Shown here: one piece after another, positions 32,801-41,906 of the stretch
How positions within the stretch are numbered: the stretch's first letter is position 1
Layout of the letters: each line of letters starts with the position of its first letter
Assembly: GCA_045589595.1 (NCBI GenBank)
Contig: JAZNPK010000034.1
Span: 1 to 64,000 of the forward strand
Direction: 5' to 3'
Origin: SIG77 sp045589595
Lineage (GTDB): Bacteria; Verrucomicrobiota; Lentisphaeria; Victivallales; UBA1829
Length of the DNA: 64,000 nucleotides
Position numbers and translations under genes: made by a program
Notes under the pieces: generated by a model
The model's database searches: none
Told to the model about the DNA's origin: nothing
Seen by the model: the letters and a program-made list of their open reading frames with translations, nothing else

Positions 32801-34909
32801 ATGGACACGAAAGCAAGGCTGGACAAACTCATTACCGATGCTTTGAAGCCGGATAATGAAATCGCAATCAGAAATCTTCTTCAGGGAATGGAAAAGATAG
32901 ATATAGAGGTCCTCAAAGCCGCTTCCGCTGATCTGGCAAAACTGTGTGAAGCCTGGGAAGATGGTGCATCCCGCTCCGAAGATATTGCAAATGTGTGCGT
33001 GCGTCTGGCGGAACTTGGTGTGCTTGATACGCCTGAATTCCGCGGCGTTCTTCATGCTGCGATCCGCAAACTTCTTCCGCCCTATCTGGTCAGTTCCACC
33101 GTGGTGAAAGCCATCGGTGCGAAAGACGAAAGTGTGTCTGTCCGTGATGCCGCGCTCCGTCTGCGGAAACTGCAGCATCTGCGTTCCACGGCGGTGGTTT
33201 ATCAGCAGGAAACACATCAGTGGGCAAAGATCAATAACATCGACAATGTAGTTGGAACGATCGGTATTTCCGCCATCAACGGCAGCGGCGTGGTATCTTC
33301 TGTGCCCATCGCCAGTGCCATTACCAATCTGCATTTCTTCAATATGACGCCGGATATGATGAATCTGCTTTTCCCCGGCAAAGTCAACTGCAGACCTTCT
33401 GCTGAGTACAGAAAGATCTTTCAGGCATGTACGCTTTCCGAACTGCACGAACAGAAGATGAAAGAGATCATCATGCGTCTTATGATCCCTGCGATCATGA
33501 CGCCGGAAAGTTTTGAAGCGTGGTGGTCACAGGAATCTGCGGCACCCGTTACCAGAACCGGCGGCAGAGCTTTCTGGGAAGCCCGCAGTGTTCTGGAACT
33601 GCAGACGCTGCTCAAGCCCGTGATCGAAAGCGGGGAAGTCACAATCTGTGCTGAAGCGGCACAGACCCTGAAAAAACTGTTTATGCGTTTCCGCAAAGAA
33701 ATGCCCGCCAAAGAAGTTGCCATGCTGACCGATTGTATTGCGGTGCTGGCAAATGCCGGAACGGATGAAGTGCTGGCAGATATGTTCAGTCCTCTCCGCG
33801 GTAAAGTACCGTTCTTCCCGGCAGAGATCTCTGCAGAAATGCCGCTGGTTCAGCTGGAAGCGTGGGGCAAACTTTCCGTCAAAACCCTGACTGATTTTGT
33901 GAAAGCCGCCGCCTTCCTTTATACGCCGGAAGAACTTGCCCTGCTGGGAACACAGCTCCCCCTCAAGTGTATGGGACCTGTCTTCGATACTCTGCCGGAA
34001 CAGATCGTCCGTTCCACCATTCTGGGACTGAAACTGCTGTCCTGCGATATGATCCTCTGGATCTACCGCAACCGTGCGCAGCTGCCCAGCCAGATCTCCA
34101 CATCCATTGATACCGCACGCTGTGTTGCGGCGCTCTCCATCGAAAATGTGCCCAAGGAATGGACTGCCGCTCAGCGCGACCTGAAGAAAGCCCTCTTTGA
34201 CAAAGCTGATTTCCAGAAATATGTGCTGGAAAATGCAGACGGCGATATTCCCTCCATCATCGGCGGTCTCCAGCGTTACCGGAACTACCAGCCCGGCGAG
34301 CGGCAGAGTATCCTTGTGAAACTTTCCCGCTATTCCGCCGAGTTGAAAGATTATCTGGAAAGCGGTGCAGGCGTCAAACTGATGGGTGCATCCGCCAAAA
34401 CAAAAGTGGAAGAAGCCCCGGTCACATCCATTGCATCCCACAAACGGCTTGCCGATGAATTGACGGATCTTGTCAGCGTGCAGATCCCCGAAAATGCTGC
34501 GGCTGTGGCACTTGCCCGCAGTTATGGCGACTTGCGCGAAAATGCGGAATACGATGCTGCCAAGGAACGCCGCCGTTATCTCCACCGCCGTCGTGCGGAA
34601 CTGGAAAAGATCCTCGGCTTCATCCAGGCAACGGATTTCAAGAGCGTGGAAGTCAAAGATCATGCCGTGATCGGTTCCGTGGTGACGCTCGCCGCCGACG
34701 ACGGAAAAGAAACGACCTATTACCTGCTGGGCGCCTGGGACGGTGATCCGGACAAGAATTATATTTCCTACAAGACCAAGATCGGCGAAGCCATGCTGGA
34801 TCAGCAGGTTGGTACTGCAGTGGATATCCCCGGTATCGGCAAATGCATCATCAAAGCAGTTCAGCCCCTGCCGGAAGAACTCCGCAAGACGTTGGCTAAC
34901 GAGGCTTGA
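32801..34909 (+). CDS. greA: Transcription elongation factor GreA with ~540-residue N-terminal extension
   Basis: 702 residues from the ATG at 32801 (AAGGAG ten bases upstream). Residues about 540-702 are a GreA/GreB domain: the coiled-coil with DLRENAEYDAAKERR (the acidic D/E tip that stimulates transcript cleavage) and an FKBP-like C-terminal part. Residues 1-540 are helical, with no recognised domain; repeated alpha-solenoid-like helices are likely. Chlamydial GreA has the same unusual length (about 715), so this is a PVC-type fusion. It heads a five-gene plus-strand operon. Confidence 0.9.
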   Translation: MDTKARLDKLITDALKPDNEIAIRNLLQGMEKIDIEVLKAASADLAKLCEAWEDGASRSEDIANVCVRLAELGVLDTPEFRGVLHAAIRKLLPPYLVSSTVVKAIGAKDESVSVRDAALRLRKLQHLRSTAVVYQQETHQWAKINNIDNVVGTIGISAINGSGVVSSVPIASAITNLHFFNMTPDMMNLLFPGKVNCRPSAEYRKIFQACTLSELHEQKMKEIIMRLMIPAIMTPESFEAWWSQESAAPVTRTGGRAFWEARSVLELQTLLKPVIESGEVTICAEAAQTLKKLFMRFRKEMPAKEVAMLTDCIAVLANAGTDEVLADMFSPLRGKVPFFPAEISAEMPLVQLEAWGKLSVKTLTDFVKAAAFLYTPEELALLGTQLPLKCMGPVFDTLPEQIVRSTILGLKLLSCDMILWIYRNRAQLPSQISTSIDTARCVAALSIENVPKEWTAAQRDLKKALFDKADFQKYVLENADGDIPSIIGGLQRYRNYQPGERQSILVKLSRYSAELKDYLESGAGVKLMGASAKTKVEEAPVTSIASHKRLADELTDLVSVQIPENAAAVALARSYGDLRENAEYDAAKERRRYLHRRRAELEKILGFIQATDFKSVEVKDHAVIGSVVTLAADDGKETTYYLLGAWDGDPDKNYISYKTKIGEAMLDQQVGTAVDIPGIGKCIIKAVQPLPEELRKTLANEA

Positions 34910-35727
34910 GTTTGAACGCGTCTGAGTGGATCAGACAGAATGGCCGCTTCTGTGCTTCTTTGCGCAGGGGCGGTCTTTTGCTGCGGAAGATCCGTATTCC
35001 TGCACCAGCCATTGCGGGATTGCGGATCTTTTATTTTTCCGATCTGCATTTCCGGTCCGATACGGTCTGGAATTTTCCCTGTCCCCCGTTCTTCCGCGAC
35101 GGCGCATCTCTGCCCGATCTCTGTCCGGTGATGGAAGAATTTCCCGCTGACATCCAGATTTTCGGCGGTGATCTTGCGGCAGATAGTTATCTGCTGCCGG
35201 GCGCATTTGAATTTCTGCGCCGTCTCCCTCCCGCGCCCCTGAAACTGGCTGTAAACGGCAACTGGGACCTGTACCGCCGTCCGTGGATCCGGACTGAAGT
35301 CTGGCGCGATCACTACGCTTCTGCAGGATTCCGGCTCCTCTGCAATGAACAGCTCGCGTGGCAGGGGATCACGTTTACCGGACTGGATGATTTCAAGACC
35401 GGAGTCCCTGCCATGCCCCCGCAGACGGTGGATGCGACGCAATTTCATATCGTCCTGTCACACAACCCGGATGGGATCCCCGCCACGTCCGGAGCGGAGC
35501 GGGCGTCTCTGGCGCTCTGCGGTCATACCCACGGCGGACAGTGGCGTATTCCCGGTTACGGTGCGCTCATCACGTCCAGTGTCCACGGCAAAACTTTTGA
35601 ATACGGCATATACCGGAACGCACGCACGGAGATGGAGATGATCGTTTCCGCCGGGATCGGTACCACATGGTTTCCGTCACGGATCTTCTGTCCGCCGGAA
35701 GTCCTGTACATTGAGTTCACATCATGA
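34906..35727 (+). CDS. Calcineurin-like metallophosphoesterase (YkuE/LpxG-like)
   Basis: 273 residues with a full metallophosphoesterase site: FSDLHFR near 44, GGDLAAD near 87, NGNWD near 118, LSHNPD near 184 and CGHTHGG near 206. No signal peptide or membrane helix. There is no ATG in the early part of the frame; TTG at 34906 (overlapping the greA stop) or TTG at 34912 (GAGG seven bases upstream) must serve. The fold is shared with UDP-2,3-diacylglucosamine hydrolases and with nucleases, so the substrate is open. It overlaps the SNF2 gene by 4 bases. Confidence 0.85.
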   Translation: MSLNASEWIRQNGRFCASLRRGGLLLRKIRIPAPAIAGLRIFYFSDLHFRSDTVWNFPCPPFFRDGASLPDLCPVMEEFPADIQIFGGDLAADSYLLPGAFEFLRRLPPAPLKLAVNGNWDLYRRPWIRTEVWRDHYASAGFRLLCNEQLAWQGITFTGLDDFKTGVPAMPPQTVDATQFHIVLSHNPDGIPATSGAERASLALCGHTHGGQWRIPGYGALITSSVHGKTFEYGIYRNARTEMEMIVSAGIGTTWFPSRIFCPPEVLYIEFTS

Positions 35728-38339
35728 TAACGGAACCTCTGATCTTACCGGGCGGCATCATTTCCGGCAGCGATGCGATTTTTCAGCAGACCGCCGGATC
35801 TCTTTTCCTGAGTCTGCTCAAAATGGACAGCGCGGATACGGATTCCGGTCCGGGCGGACGGTTTCTTTATTTTCTCGCCCGCGAATTTGCTCTGTCCGTG
35901 GTGCGGACGGAGGAATTGCCGGATCTTGCCCGCCTGACTGCTGCCGTGCCGCCGGAAATGACCGGGTCGGTTTATGTGGACGATGTCAGCCTGACAGATT
36001 GGTTCAAGTCTTTTCTCGGTGCGCTGGATTCCCATTGCGGTGATCCCGGGGAACGGGCGGCCTGTATCCGCAATCTCCGGTCCGACTGGAAAGATTTGGG
36101 TAAGGTTACGCTGCATCTTGCTGAAAATAAAAAAGATACAGACGGTACAAAGCCGTTTGCGTTTCTGGCGGCGTGTCAGCATAAACTCAGTGAATCGGGG
36201 CAGGTGAGTCACATTCCCCTGGGTTCTGCGGTAAAACTTTATGCGGCGGACCGTGCTGCCCTGCTGGCATTTCTGACACCGTTGCGTGAAGCGGCGGAGG
36301 CGGCACCTTTTCTCGGCAGTCTGATGGAAGACAACCGTCTGTTCAAGCCCTGTCTGTTTTCTGCGGCGGATGCGTGGCATTTTCTTCATGAAACGGAAAC
36401 GATCCGGAGTCACGGCATCCCGGTCCGGATCGCCGGACTGTGGAAAAAACATCCGCCCCGCCTGAAGATGGATGTGGTGCTGGATGTGCGGAAACAGCGT
36501 GGATTGCTGGCGGCGGACAGTCTGGTCCATTTTTCTGTGGGCGCGTCTCTCGGCGGTGTTCAACTGACGGAGGAAGAACTGCGGGAGATCATGTCCACCG
36601 GCGGCGGTCTGATCCGGATCAAAGGCGAATGGGTGGATGCGGAAACGGAGCGGGTCCGGCGGCTGCTGGAATGTTGGCATCGTGCCAGTGGTATGAGCTT
36701 GAATCTTGTGCAGGCATTGCGTCTGTTGTCCGGTGCGGCGGCTCCGGGTGAGGGGGATGTTCCCCGTTTGGAGGAGGACATTTGTCAGGTCAATCCGTCA
36801 CCGGATTTTGCTGATGCACTTCAGGCGTTGCGTGATCCCGACCGGACGGAACTGCCGGAACTTCCGGAGAATCTGGACCGTTGTCTGCGTCCCTATCAGC
36901 GGACCGGCGTAAAATTTCTCCGGAACATGCTTCAAGCGGGTCTGGGTGTCTGTCTGGCGGATGATATGGGGCTGGGTAAAACGCTTCAGATGATCACCTG
37001 TATGGAACTGTTCCGGCGGGAGGGAACATTCCGGACGCTGCCTGCATTGATCATTGTTCCGGCGTCTCTGCTGACAAACTGGATGGAGGAATTTGCCCGT
37101 TTCGCACCTGACTTCAAAGTGAAAAATCTTCATCCTTCCGCACTTGCCCGCGAAGAGAGCCGCGAACTGGAAAGCGATCCGGAAACATTTCTGACCCGGT
37201 ACGATGGTGTGCTTGTGACGTATGCCATGGTATCGCGCCGTCCCTTCCTCAAAGATCATACCTTCCCGCTGATCGTTCTGGATGAGGCGCAGCAGATCAA
37301 AAATCCGGCGTCCGGCGTCAGCCGCAGTGTCCGGTCTCTGCGCGGCAGCGGCAGAGTTGCCATGACGGGTACGCCTGTGGAAAATTCCCTCTCCGATCTC
37401 TGGAGTATTTTTGATTTTATCTGCCCGTCTCTGCTGGGCAAACCGGAACCCTTCCGTGCTTTTGTCCGGCGGATGGAAGCGGCAAAAGATTACAGTCCTC
37501 TGCGGAAACTGGTGAAGCCTTTTATTCTGCACCGCCTGAAAACGGACCGGTCCATTCTGTCGGATCTGCCGGAAAAGATCGAACGCAACGAACGGACATC
37601 CCTGACGCTGATGCAGGCGAAGTTCTACCGCCGTATCGCCGATGCCATGAAACGGGATCTTGCCATTGCCGACGACAAAAGCCGCAGTGGTGTCGTTCTC
37701 GGTTATCTCCTTCAGTTCAAACAGGTTTGTGATCATCCGTCTTTGTTCTCCGGCAACGGTGAATTTGCGCCGGAACGGAGCGGAAAACTGCAGCGGCTGG
37801 GGCAACTTGCGGATTTTGTGGCGCAGCGCGGCGAAAAAATGCTGGTCTTCACCCAGTTCCGGGAAATGACGGAAGTGCTGCATGAATATCTGGCGAACCG
37901 TTTCAAACGCCGCGGTCTGATCCTGCACGGCGGTACGCCGGTGGAGAAGCGTCAGGAGTTTGTGCGTCAGTTTCAACAGCCGGAGGGACCGCCCTTTTTC
38001 ATCATCTCCCTGAAAGCCGGGGGAACGGGGTTGAACCTGACAGCTGCCGCTCATGTGGTGCATTTTGACCGCTGGTGGAATCCGGCAGTGGAGAATCAGG
38101 CGACTGACCGCGCGTACCGGATCGGTCAGAAACAGACGGTCATGGTCCATAAATTTGTAACGCCCGGCACCATTGAGGAGCGGATCGACAAACTCATTGC
38201 CGGGAAAAGATCGCTGGCGGATTCTCTGCTGGAGGAGGGCGCCGTGAAACTCCTTACCGAAATGAACAACGCCGAGTTGATGGAATTTGTCCGCCTTGAT
38301 CCCGGTCTCTATGACGATGATGAGGGAAATGATGCTTGA
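35724..38339 (+). CDS. SNF2 family DEAD/DEAH helicase
   Basis: 871 residues. The N-terminal 360 residues have no clear domain but match in position the SNF2-associated region of bacterial RapA/HepA-like proteins. The motor has Walker A in ADDMGLGKT (about 411-419), the DEAQ box (about 518), TGTPVEN and the C-terminal GGTGLNL and ATDRAYRIGQ. Such proteins translocate on double-stranded DNA and remodel protein-DNA complexes. It is coupled to the phosphoesterase gene by an ATGA overlap and followed by a SWIM gene. Confidence 0.92.
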   Translation: MITEPLILPGGIISGSDAIFQQTAGSLFLSLLKMDSADTDSGPGGRFLYFLAREFALSVVRTEELPDLARLTAAVPPEMTGSVYVDDVSLTDWFKSFLGALDSHCGDPGERAACIRNLRSDWKDLGKVTLHLAENKKDTDGTKPFAFLAACQHKLSESGQVSHIPLGSAVKLYAADRAALLAFLTPLREAAEAAPFLGSLMEDNRLFKPCLFSAADAWHFLHETETIRSHGIPVRIAGLWKKHPPRLKMDVVLDVRKQRGLLAADSLVHFSVGASLGGVQLTEEELREIMSTGGGLIRIKGEWVDAETERVRRLLECWHRASGMSLNLVQALRLLSGAAAPGEGDVPRLEEDICQVNPSPDFADALQALRDPDRTELPELPENLDRCLRPYQRTGVKFLRNMLQAGLGVCLADDMGLGKTLQMITCMELFRREGTFRTLPALIIVPASLLTNWMEEFARFAPDFKVKNLHPSALAREESRELESDPETFLTRYDGVLVTYAMVSRRPFLKDHTFPLIVLDEAQQIKNPASGVSRSVRSLRGSGRVAMTGTPVENSLSDLWSIFDFICPSLLGKPEPFRAFVRRMEAAKDYSPLRKLVKPFILHRLKTDRSILSDLPEKIERNERTSLTLMQAKFYRRIADAMKRDLAIADDKSRSGVVLGYLLQFKQVCDHPSLFSGNGEFAPERSGKLQRLGQLADFVAQRGEKMLVFTQFREMTEVLHEYLANRFKRRGLILHGGTPVEKRQEFVRQFQQPEGPPFFIISLKAGGTGLNLTAAAHVVHFDRWWNPAVENQATDRAYRIGQKQTVMVHKFVTPGTIEERIDKLIAGKRSLADSLLEEGAVKLLTEMNNAELMEFVRLDPGLYDDDEGNDA

Positions 38340-38387
38340 AATCGCTGTAAAACAGTGTATGGTATGGCATACGGAAGGAATCGACTT

Positions 38388-39068
38388 ATGCGTGAAGAAT
38401 ATATCAGTGTGAAAGACAGGAAACGGGCGGCAGAGATTTTTGCCGCCGAACTGCGTGCGGAGGGCTTGACGCCGGAACCGGCAGTGCCCCACGGAAAAGC
38501 CATCGCCTCCAGTTTCTGGGGGCGTGCATGGTGCAGCGCCGTGGATGTCTGGAAGGATTACGAGAGCCGTCTTCCGGCGGGACGCAGTCTGTTGAAAAAC
38601 GGCGGCGTCATTGATCTGAAACTGAAAGAAAATCTGGCGGAATCCTATGTGGCGGCGGACCGTCTGTACCGTGTCCGGCTCCATTTCAAACCGGCAGATC
38701 CCTTTCTGTTGGAAGAACTTCAGGCAAAATGTGCCGGTAAACTGACCAGCCTGGTGGACTTTATCCGCGGGGATCTTTCGGACGAAGTGATGGCATTGAT
38801 CTGTGATCCGGCTTACGGGATCTTTCCCGCATACGGCGATTTCCGTGTTGACTGTGACTGTCTGGACGATGCCGTGCTGTGCCGTCACGCCGCCGCCGTA
38901 CTGTATGCCATTGCGCCCCGTCTGGACGATGCGCCGGAACTTTTTTTCACGCTCCGCGGGATCGATCCGGCATCCTTTTTTGCCGTGGAGGAAACATTGG
39001 AAAAACTGTCCGGGGACGATGATCTTGAAGATCTTTCGGAGACGTTCGGCATCCATATTGAACTGTAA
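38388..39068 (+). CDS. SWIM zinc finger protein
   Basis: 226 residues from the ATG at 38388 (AAGGAA seven bases upstream). The SWIM motif C-x-C-x(n)-C-x-H is at about 154-168: DCDCLDDAVLCRH. The N-terminal part has FWGRAWCSAVDVWKDYESRLPAGRSLL, a pattern shared by SWIM proteins that sit next to SNF2 helicases. In many bacteria the SWIM domain is fused to the helicase; here it is a separate neighbour. It probably binds DNA or the helicase. Confidence 0.88.
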   Translation: MREEYISVKDRKRAAEIFAAELRAEGLTPEPAVPHGKAIASSFWGRAWCSAVDVWKDYESRLPAGRSLLKNGGVIDLKLKENLAESYVAADRLYRVRLHFKPADPFLLEELQAKCAGKLTSLVDFIRGDLSDEVMALICDPAYGIFPAYGDFRVDCDCLDDAVLCRHAAAVLYAIAPRLDDAPELFFTLRGIDPASFFAVEETLEKLSGDDDLEDLSETFGIHIEL

Positions 39069-39083
39069 CAGGAGAAGTGATCT

Positions 39084-39662
39084 GTGAATATTATTGAAGC
39101 TGAAACCACATTCGGCAGAGTGATCAAAATGCTTTTTCTCTGCGCGCTGGGCTTTGTGTTTGCGCCGCTGCTGCTGCTGTTGGGCTACCGCCGTCTCCGG
39201 CAGATCCCGGAAGATGATCCCAACCACCGTTTCCTGAAGATCGTCCTGATGCTGGGCACTGTCTTCACTGTGGTGATGTTCGGATACCTCATCTGGCGTT
39301 TTCTGCCGCAGGAAGACGAAAATGTGCCGTCTGTGTCGTGGCTGCCGACGGTTGCCTCCAACATCAGTTATTACCGCCGCCCCTTTGAATGTGAATACTA
39401 TGAGTTTACGGTGACGGAAGACGATTTCCGCAAGATGTACAGCCGGGAAGAACTTCTTGAGATCGATCCTGTGAAGCCGGTGAGCATCGACCGTTTTGCC
39501 AAGTTTCAGGAAGGAAGACCCGAAAAGGATCATACTGCCGTTATCACCCACGGTCTGTACCGGGATAAGGAGATCGAAACCGTTTCCGGAAAATACAATA
39601 CGAAGATCGTGTTCGACCGGAAGACCTGCCGCGCGTATGTCAGTTCCCGTCCGCAGCAGTAA
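39084..39662 (+). CDS. Membrane protein of unknown function
   Basis: 192 residues starting with GTG (AGGAG upstream). Two membrane helices (about 16-35 and 50-70) are followed by a soluble domain of mixed strand and helix. No family recognised. It is the last gene of the greA operon. Its final 45 bases, with the stop codon and the following AAGGAGCG, are repeated 316 bases downstream (39934-39984). Confidence 0.6.
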   Translation: MNIIEAETTFGRVIKMLFLCALGFVFAPLLLLLGYRRLRQIPEDDPNHRFLKIVLMLGTVFTVVMFGYLIWRFLPQEDENVPSVSWLPTVASNISYYRRPFECEYYEFTVTEDDFRKMYSREELLEIDPVKPVSIDRFAKFQEGRPEKDHTAVITHGLYRDKEIETVSGKYNTKIVFDRKTCRAYVSSRPQQ

Positions 39663-39668
39663 GGAGCG
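39618..39668 (+). repeat. 51-base direct repeat, copy 1 (3' end of the membrane protein gene)
   Basis: This segment covers the last codons, the stop codon and the TAAGGAG behind it. It is identical to 39934-39984 apart from one base (T to C). Confidence 0.85.
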
Positions 39669-39987
39669 ACAGGTTTCCGACGGAAAAACAGTACGGACAA
39701 CGAATAAAAAGCGAATCTGCAAAGCGGATTTTTTTACAGGCGGAACACAAAAATCCCTTTTGCGGTTTTTTGTCATCTTTTCTGCGGTTTTTATCCATTG
39801 TGTTTTTTGAAACACTATGTATATTAACCATTAGTAAAAACAGATTTTTTCAGGTTCAAAACAAAATCAGAAAGAAAGGTGCAAGACGAATGAAGAAAAA
39901 GTTGCTGTTTTGTACAGTTCTTGCGTGTTTTGGCGGAAGACCTGCCGCGCGTACGTCAGTTCCCGTCCGCAGCAGTAAGGAGCGGCT
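39663..39987. other. Gene-free stretch with duplicated gene end and promoter-like site
   Basis: The first part (39670-39800) has no gene. TTGTGT at 39798 and TATATT at 39820 are 16 bases apart, a possible promoter for the signal-peptide fragment and the following hydrolase genes. The second half holds the chimeric small frame and copy 2 of the 51-base repeat. Confidence 0.55.
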
Positions 39988-39994
39988 ATGCTGA
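39890..39994 (+). pseudogene. Signal-peptide fragment fused to duplicated gene end
   Basis: The frame opens MKKKLLFCTVLACFG, a good signal-peptide start with a ribosome site upstream, and then runs into the duplicated 51-base segment read in another frame (GRPAARTSVPVRSSKERL) to a stop at 39994, overlapping the next start. It looks like the beginning of a secreted-protein gene whose body has been lost. A functional leader peptide is possible but unlikely. Confidence 0.5.
39934..39984 (+). repeat. 51-base direct repeat, copy 2 (carries the ribosome site of the next gene)
   Basis: Copy of 39618-39668 with one mismatch. Its AAGGAG (39977-39982) is the ribosome binding site used by the gene starting at 39988. 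Confidence 0.85.
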
Positions 39995-41892
39995 CAGACC
40001 GTTTGAAGATCTCATGGCGTCTGGTCCTGCGGGATGGATCATTGATCACGCCGGAAACAGAACTGCCCTCCGGTGCCCGGGTCGAAGCATTGTGGCACAC
40101 GGGACCGGACGGTGCGATGACCGGTACTTTTTCCTTTTCCGGCATCCCGGATGTGGAGTATATTCATTTCCCCTGCGTGTTTTTTGAGAATTTTCCCGCA
40201 AGCGGGAAACTGCTGCTGCCCGATCAGTACGGCGTGGTGCTGAAAAATGTGATGCAGCATGTGATCCCTGCCGGGGAACAGTGGCTTTTTTCCGCTGAAC
40301 CCCAGATCGCCGCCTCGGAGATGGTCACCATGCGAGCCAGTGCGATCATGACGGATGAACAGTCGTATCTTATTGATTTCAGAGATGATACATGGCGGCA
40401 GAAACGCTGTTTTTATGTGACGCCGTCACCGGGGACATTGCTGTTTTACGGGGAACATCTTGTGCCGATGGAGCCGGGCATGACGGCGTACACTCTGCCG
40501 TTTCCCTGCGGCATCACCCCGTTCTGCGGCGGATGGTTTCAGGCGGCAAAACTGTACCGGAAATGGGCAGTGAAACAGCATTGGGTCACGGACAAAAAGC
40601 CCCGGTCGGCGGTCCGCGATATTTCCTGTATGTGCTGGAACCGTGGGGAGAGCAGCCATGTTGTCCCGCCGGTCCTCCGTCTCAGCCGCGATACCGGGAC
40701 CGGTGCAGGTCTTTCGTGGTACTGGTGGCATCACAACCCGTATGACACGGATTATCCGGATTTCTGGCCGCCCCGGGAAGGCGTGGAAACCTTCCGGAAT
40801 GCCATCGGCGAACTGACTGCGAACGGGAATTATGTTCACGCCTATCTGAACGGTATGACATGGGATATGGATGGTTCCGCTGTCTGGAACGGCGCACAAG
40901 ATGCTGTTGTTCGCCGCCGTGACGGTTCGCCTGAAGCGATCCCGTATAATGTATTCAACCGTCACCGGCTTGCGTCCATCTGCGGAAGTTCCGCCGGATT
41001 CCGGAAGTGCATCGAAAGAGAAGTCGGTTTTCTGGCGGGATCCGGGATCTCCGGCGTTTATCTGGATATGATCGGCAATGCCAATCACCGCCCCTGTTAT
41101 CATCCGGGACACGGACACCCGTCCGGCGGTGGCGATTACCATTATCACGGCTACCGTACGCTTGTGGACGGACTCCGCAGGAAATATCCGGATCTGATTT
41201 TTTCCACGGAAGACTGCGGCGAGGATTTTATGGATCTTATGGACCTTTTCATCGGTCTGCATATCTGCCATGAACGGTTTTATCATGATCCCGATCAGGA
41301 ACATGTTCCGGCATACAATGCGATCTATCACGGTATTATGCCCGTTTACGGCAGCTGTACCTTCCCGGACGGGATCCCGCCCTACGATCCCGCGTGGCCG
41401 CAGGACGGAAAATGGAAAAAGGAAGAGGACTGGCTGAAACTTTATCCCGATCAGGTTTTTCTGGAACTGGCACGGCAGATCGTGTACGGAAATATTCCCA
41501 CTGTGGCAAATCTTCAGCTCCGGCACTGCACTGATCCGCAGTTTGCGGAAGTTTACGGATTTTTGTGCAGAACGGTGCGGTTCTATTACGACAACAGATC
41601 CTGTCTTTTTGACGGCGAAATGCTGGAGCCGCCCGATATCGATTGTCCCGAACTGGATGTGGATTTCATGACGCGTTCCATCTACACGAAAGAAGGTCAG
41701 ATGAAACCGGTCCGCCGCCGCCGGAAAACGGTCTTTGCCTCCCGCTGGAAACGCCCGGACGGAACGGAGGCTGCCATTCTGGCAAACTGGTCGCGGCAGA
41801 CTGTCCGTTTACTGTGCGATGGCAGAGAGATGACGATGGAGCCGCGCAGTTACGCCATCCTTGAAAAAGAACGATCATCAGAAATAAAATAA
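39988..41892 (+). CDS. DUF6259-like glycoside hydrolase candidate
   Basis: 634 residues. An N-terminal beta-sandwich (1-190) is followed by a TIM-barrel-like domain with SWYWWHHNPYDTDYPDFWPP, YLNGMTWDMD, YLDMIGNANH (Asp near 359) and STEDCGEDFMD (Glu near 408), which are typical spots for hydrolase acid residues, then a short C-terminal beta domain. The pattern fits DUF6259-type proteins seen in Lentisphaerota. There is no signal peptide at the ATG 39988, although a displaced signal-peptide fragment lies directly upstream. The next gene is a GH172-like enzyme. Substrate unknown. Confidence 0.6.
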   Translation: MLTDRLKISWRLVLRDGSLITPETELPSGARVEALWHTGPDGAMTGTFSFSGIPDVEYIHFPCVFFENFPASGKLLLPDQYGVVLKNVMQHVIPAGEQWLFSAEPQIAASEMVTMRASAIMTDEQSYLIDFRDDTWRQKRCFYVTPSPGTLLFYGEHLVPMEPGMTAYTLPFPCGITPFCGGWFQAAKLYRKWAVKQHWVTDKKPRSAVRDISCMCWNRGESSHVVPPVLRLSRDTGTGAGLSWYWWHHNPYDTDYPDFWPPREGVETFRNAIGELTANGNYVHAYLNGMTWDMDGSAVWNGAQDAVVRRRDGSPEAIPYNVFNRHRLASICGSSAGFRKCIEREVGFLAGSGISGVYLDMIGNANHRPCYHPGHGHPSGGGDYHYHGYRTLVDGLRRKYPDLIFSTEDCGEDFMDLMDLFIGLHICHERFYHDPDQEHVPAYNAIYHGIMPVYGSCTFPDGIPPYDPAWPQDGKWKKEEDWLKLYPDQVFLELARQIVYGNIPTVANLQLRHCTDPQFAEVYGFLCRTVRFYYDNRSCLFDGEMLEPPDIDCPELDVDFMTRSIYTKEGQMKPVRRRRKTVFASRWKRPDGTEAAILANWSRQTVRLLCDGREMTMEPRSYAILEKERSSEIK

Positions 41893-41906
41893 CATCGAGA
41901 GGTATA

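Noticed and set aside
36798..39815. A 1005-codon open frame on the minus strand
   Set aside because: Antisense to the SNF2, SWIM and membrane protein genes; no domain and shadow-like composition.
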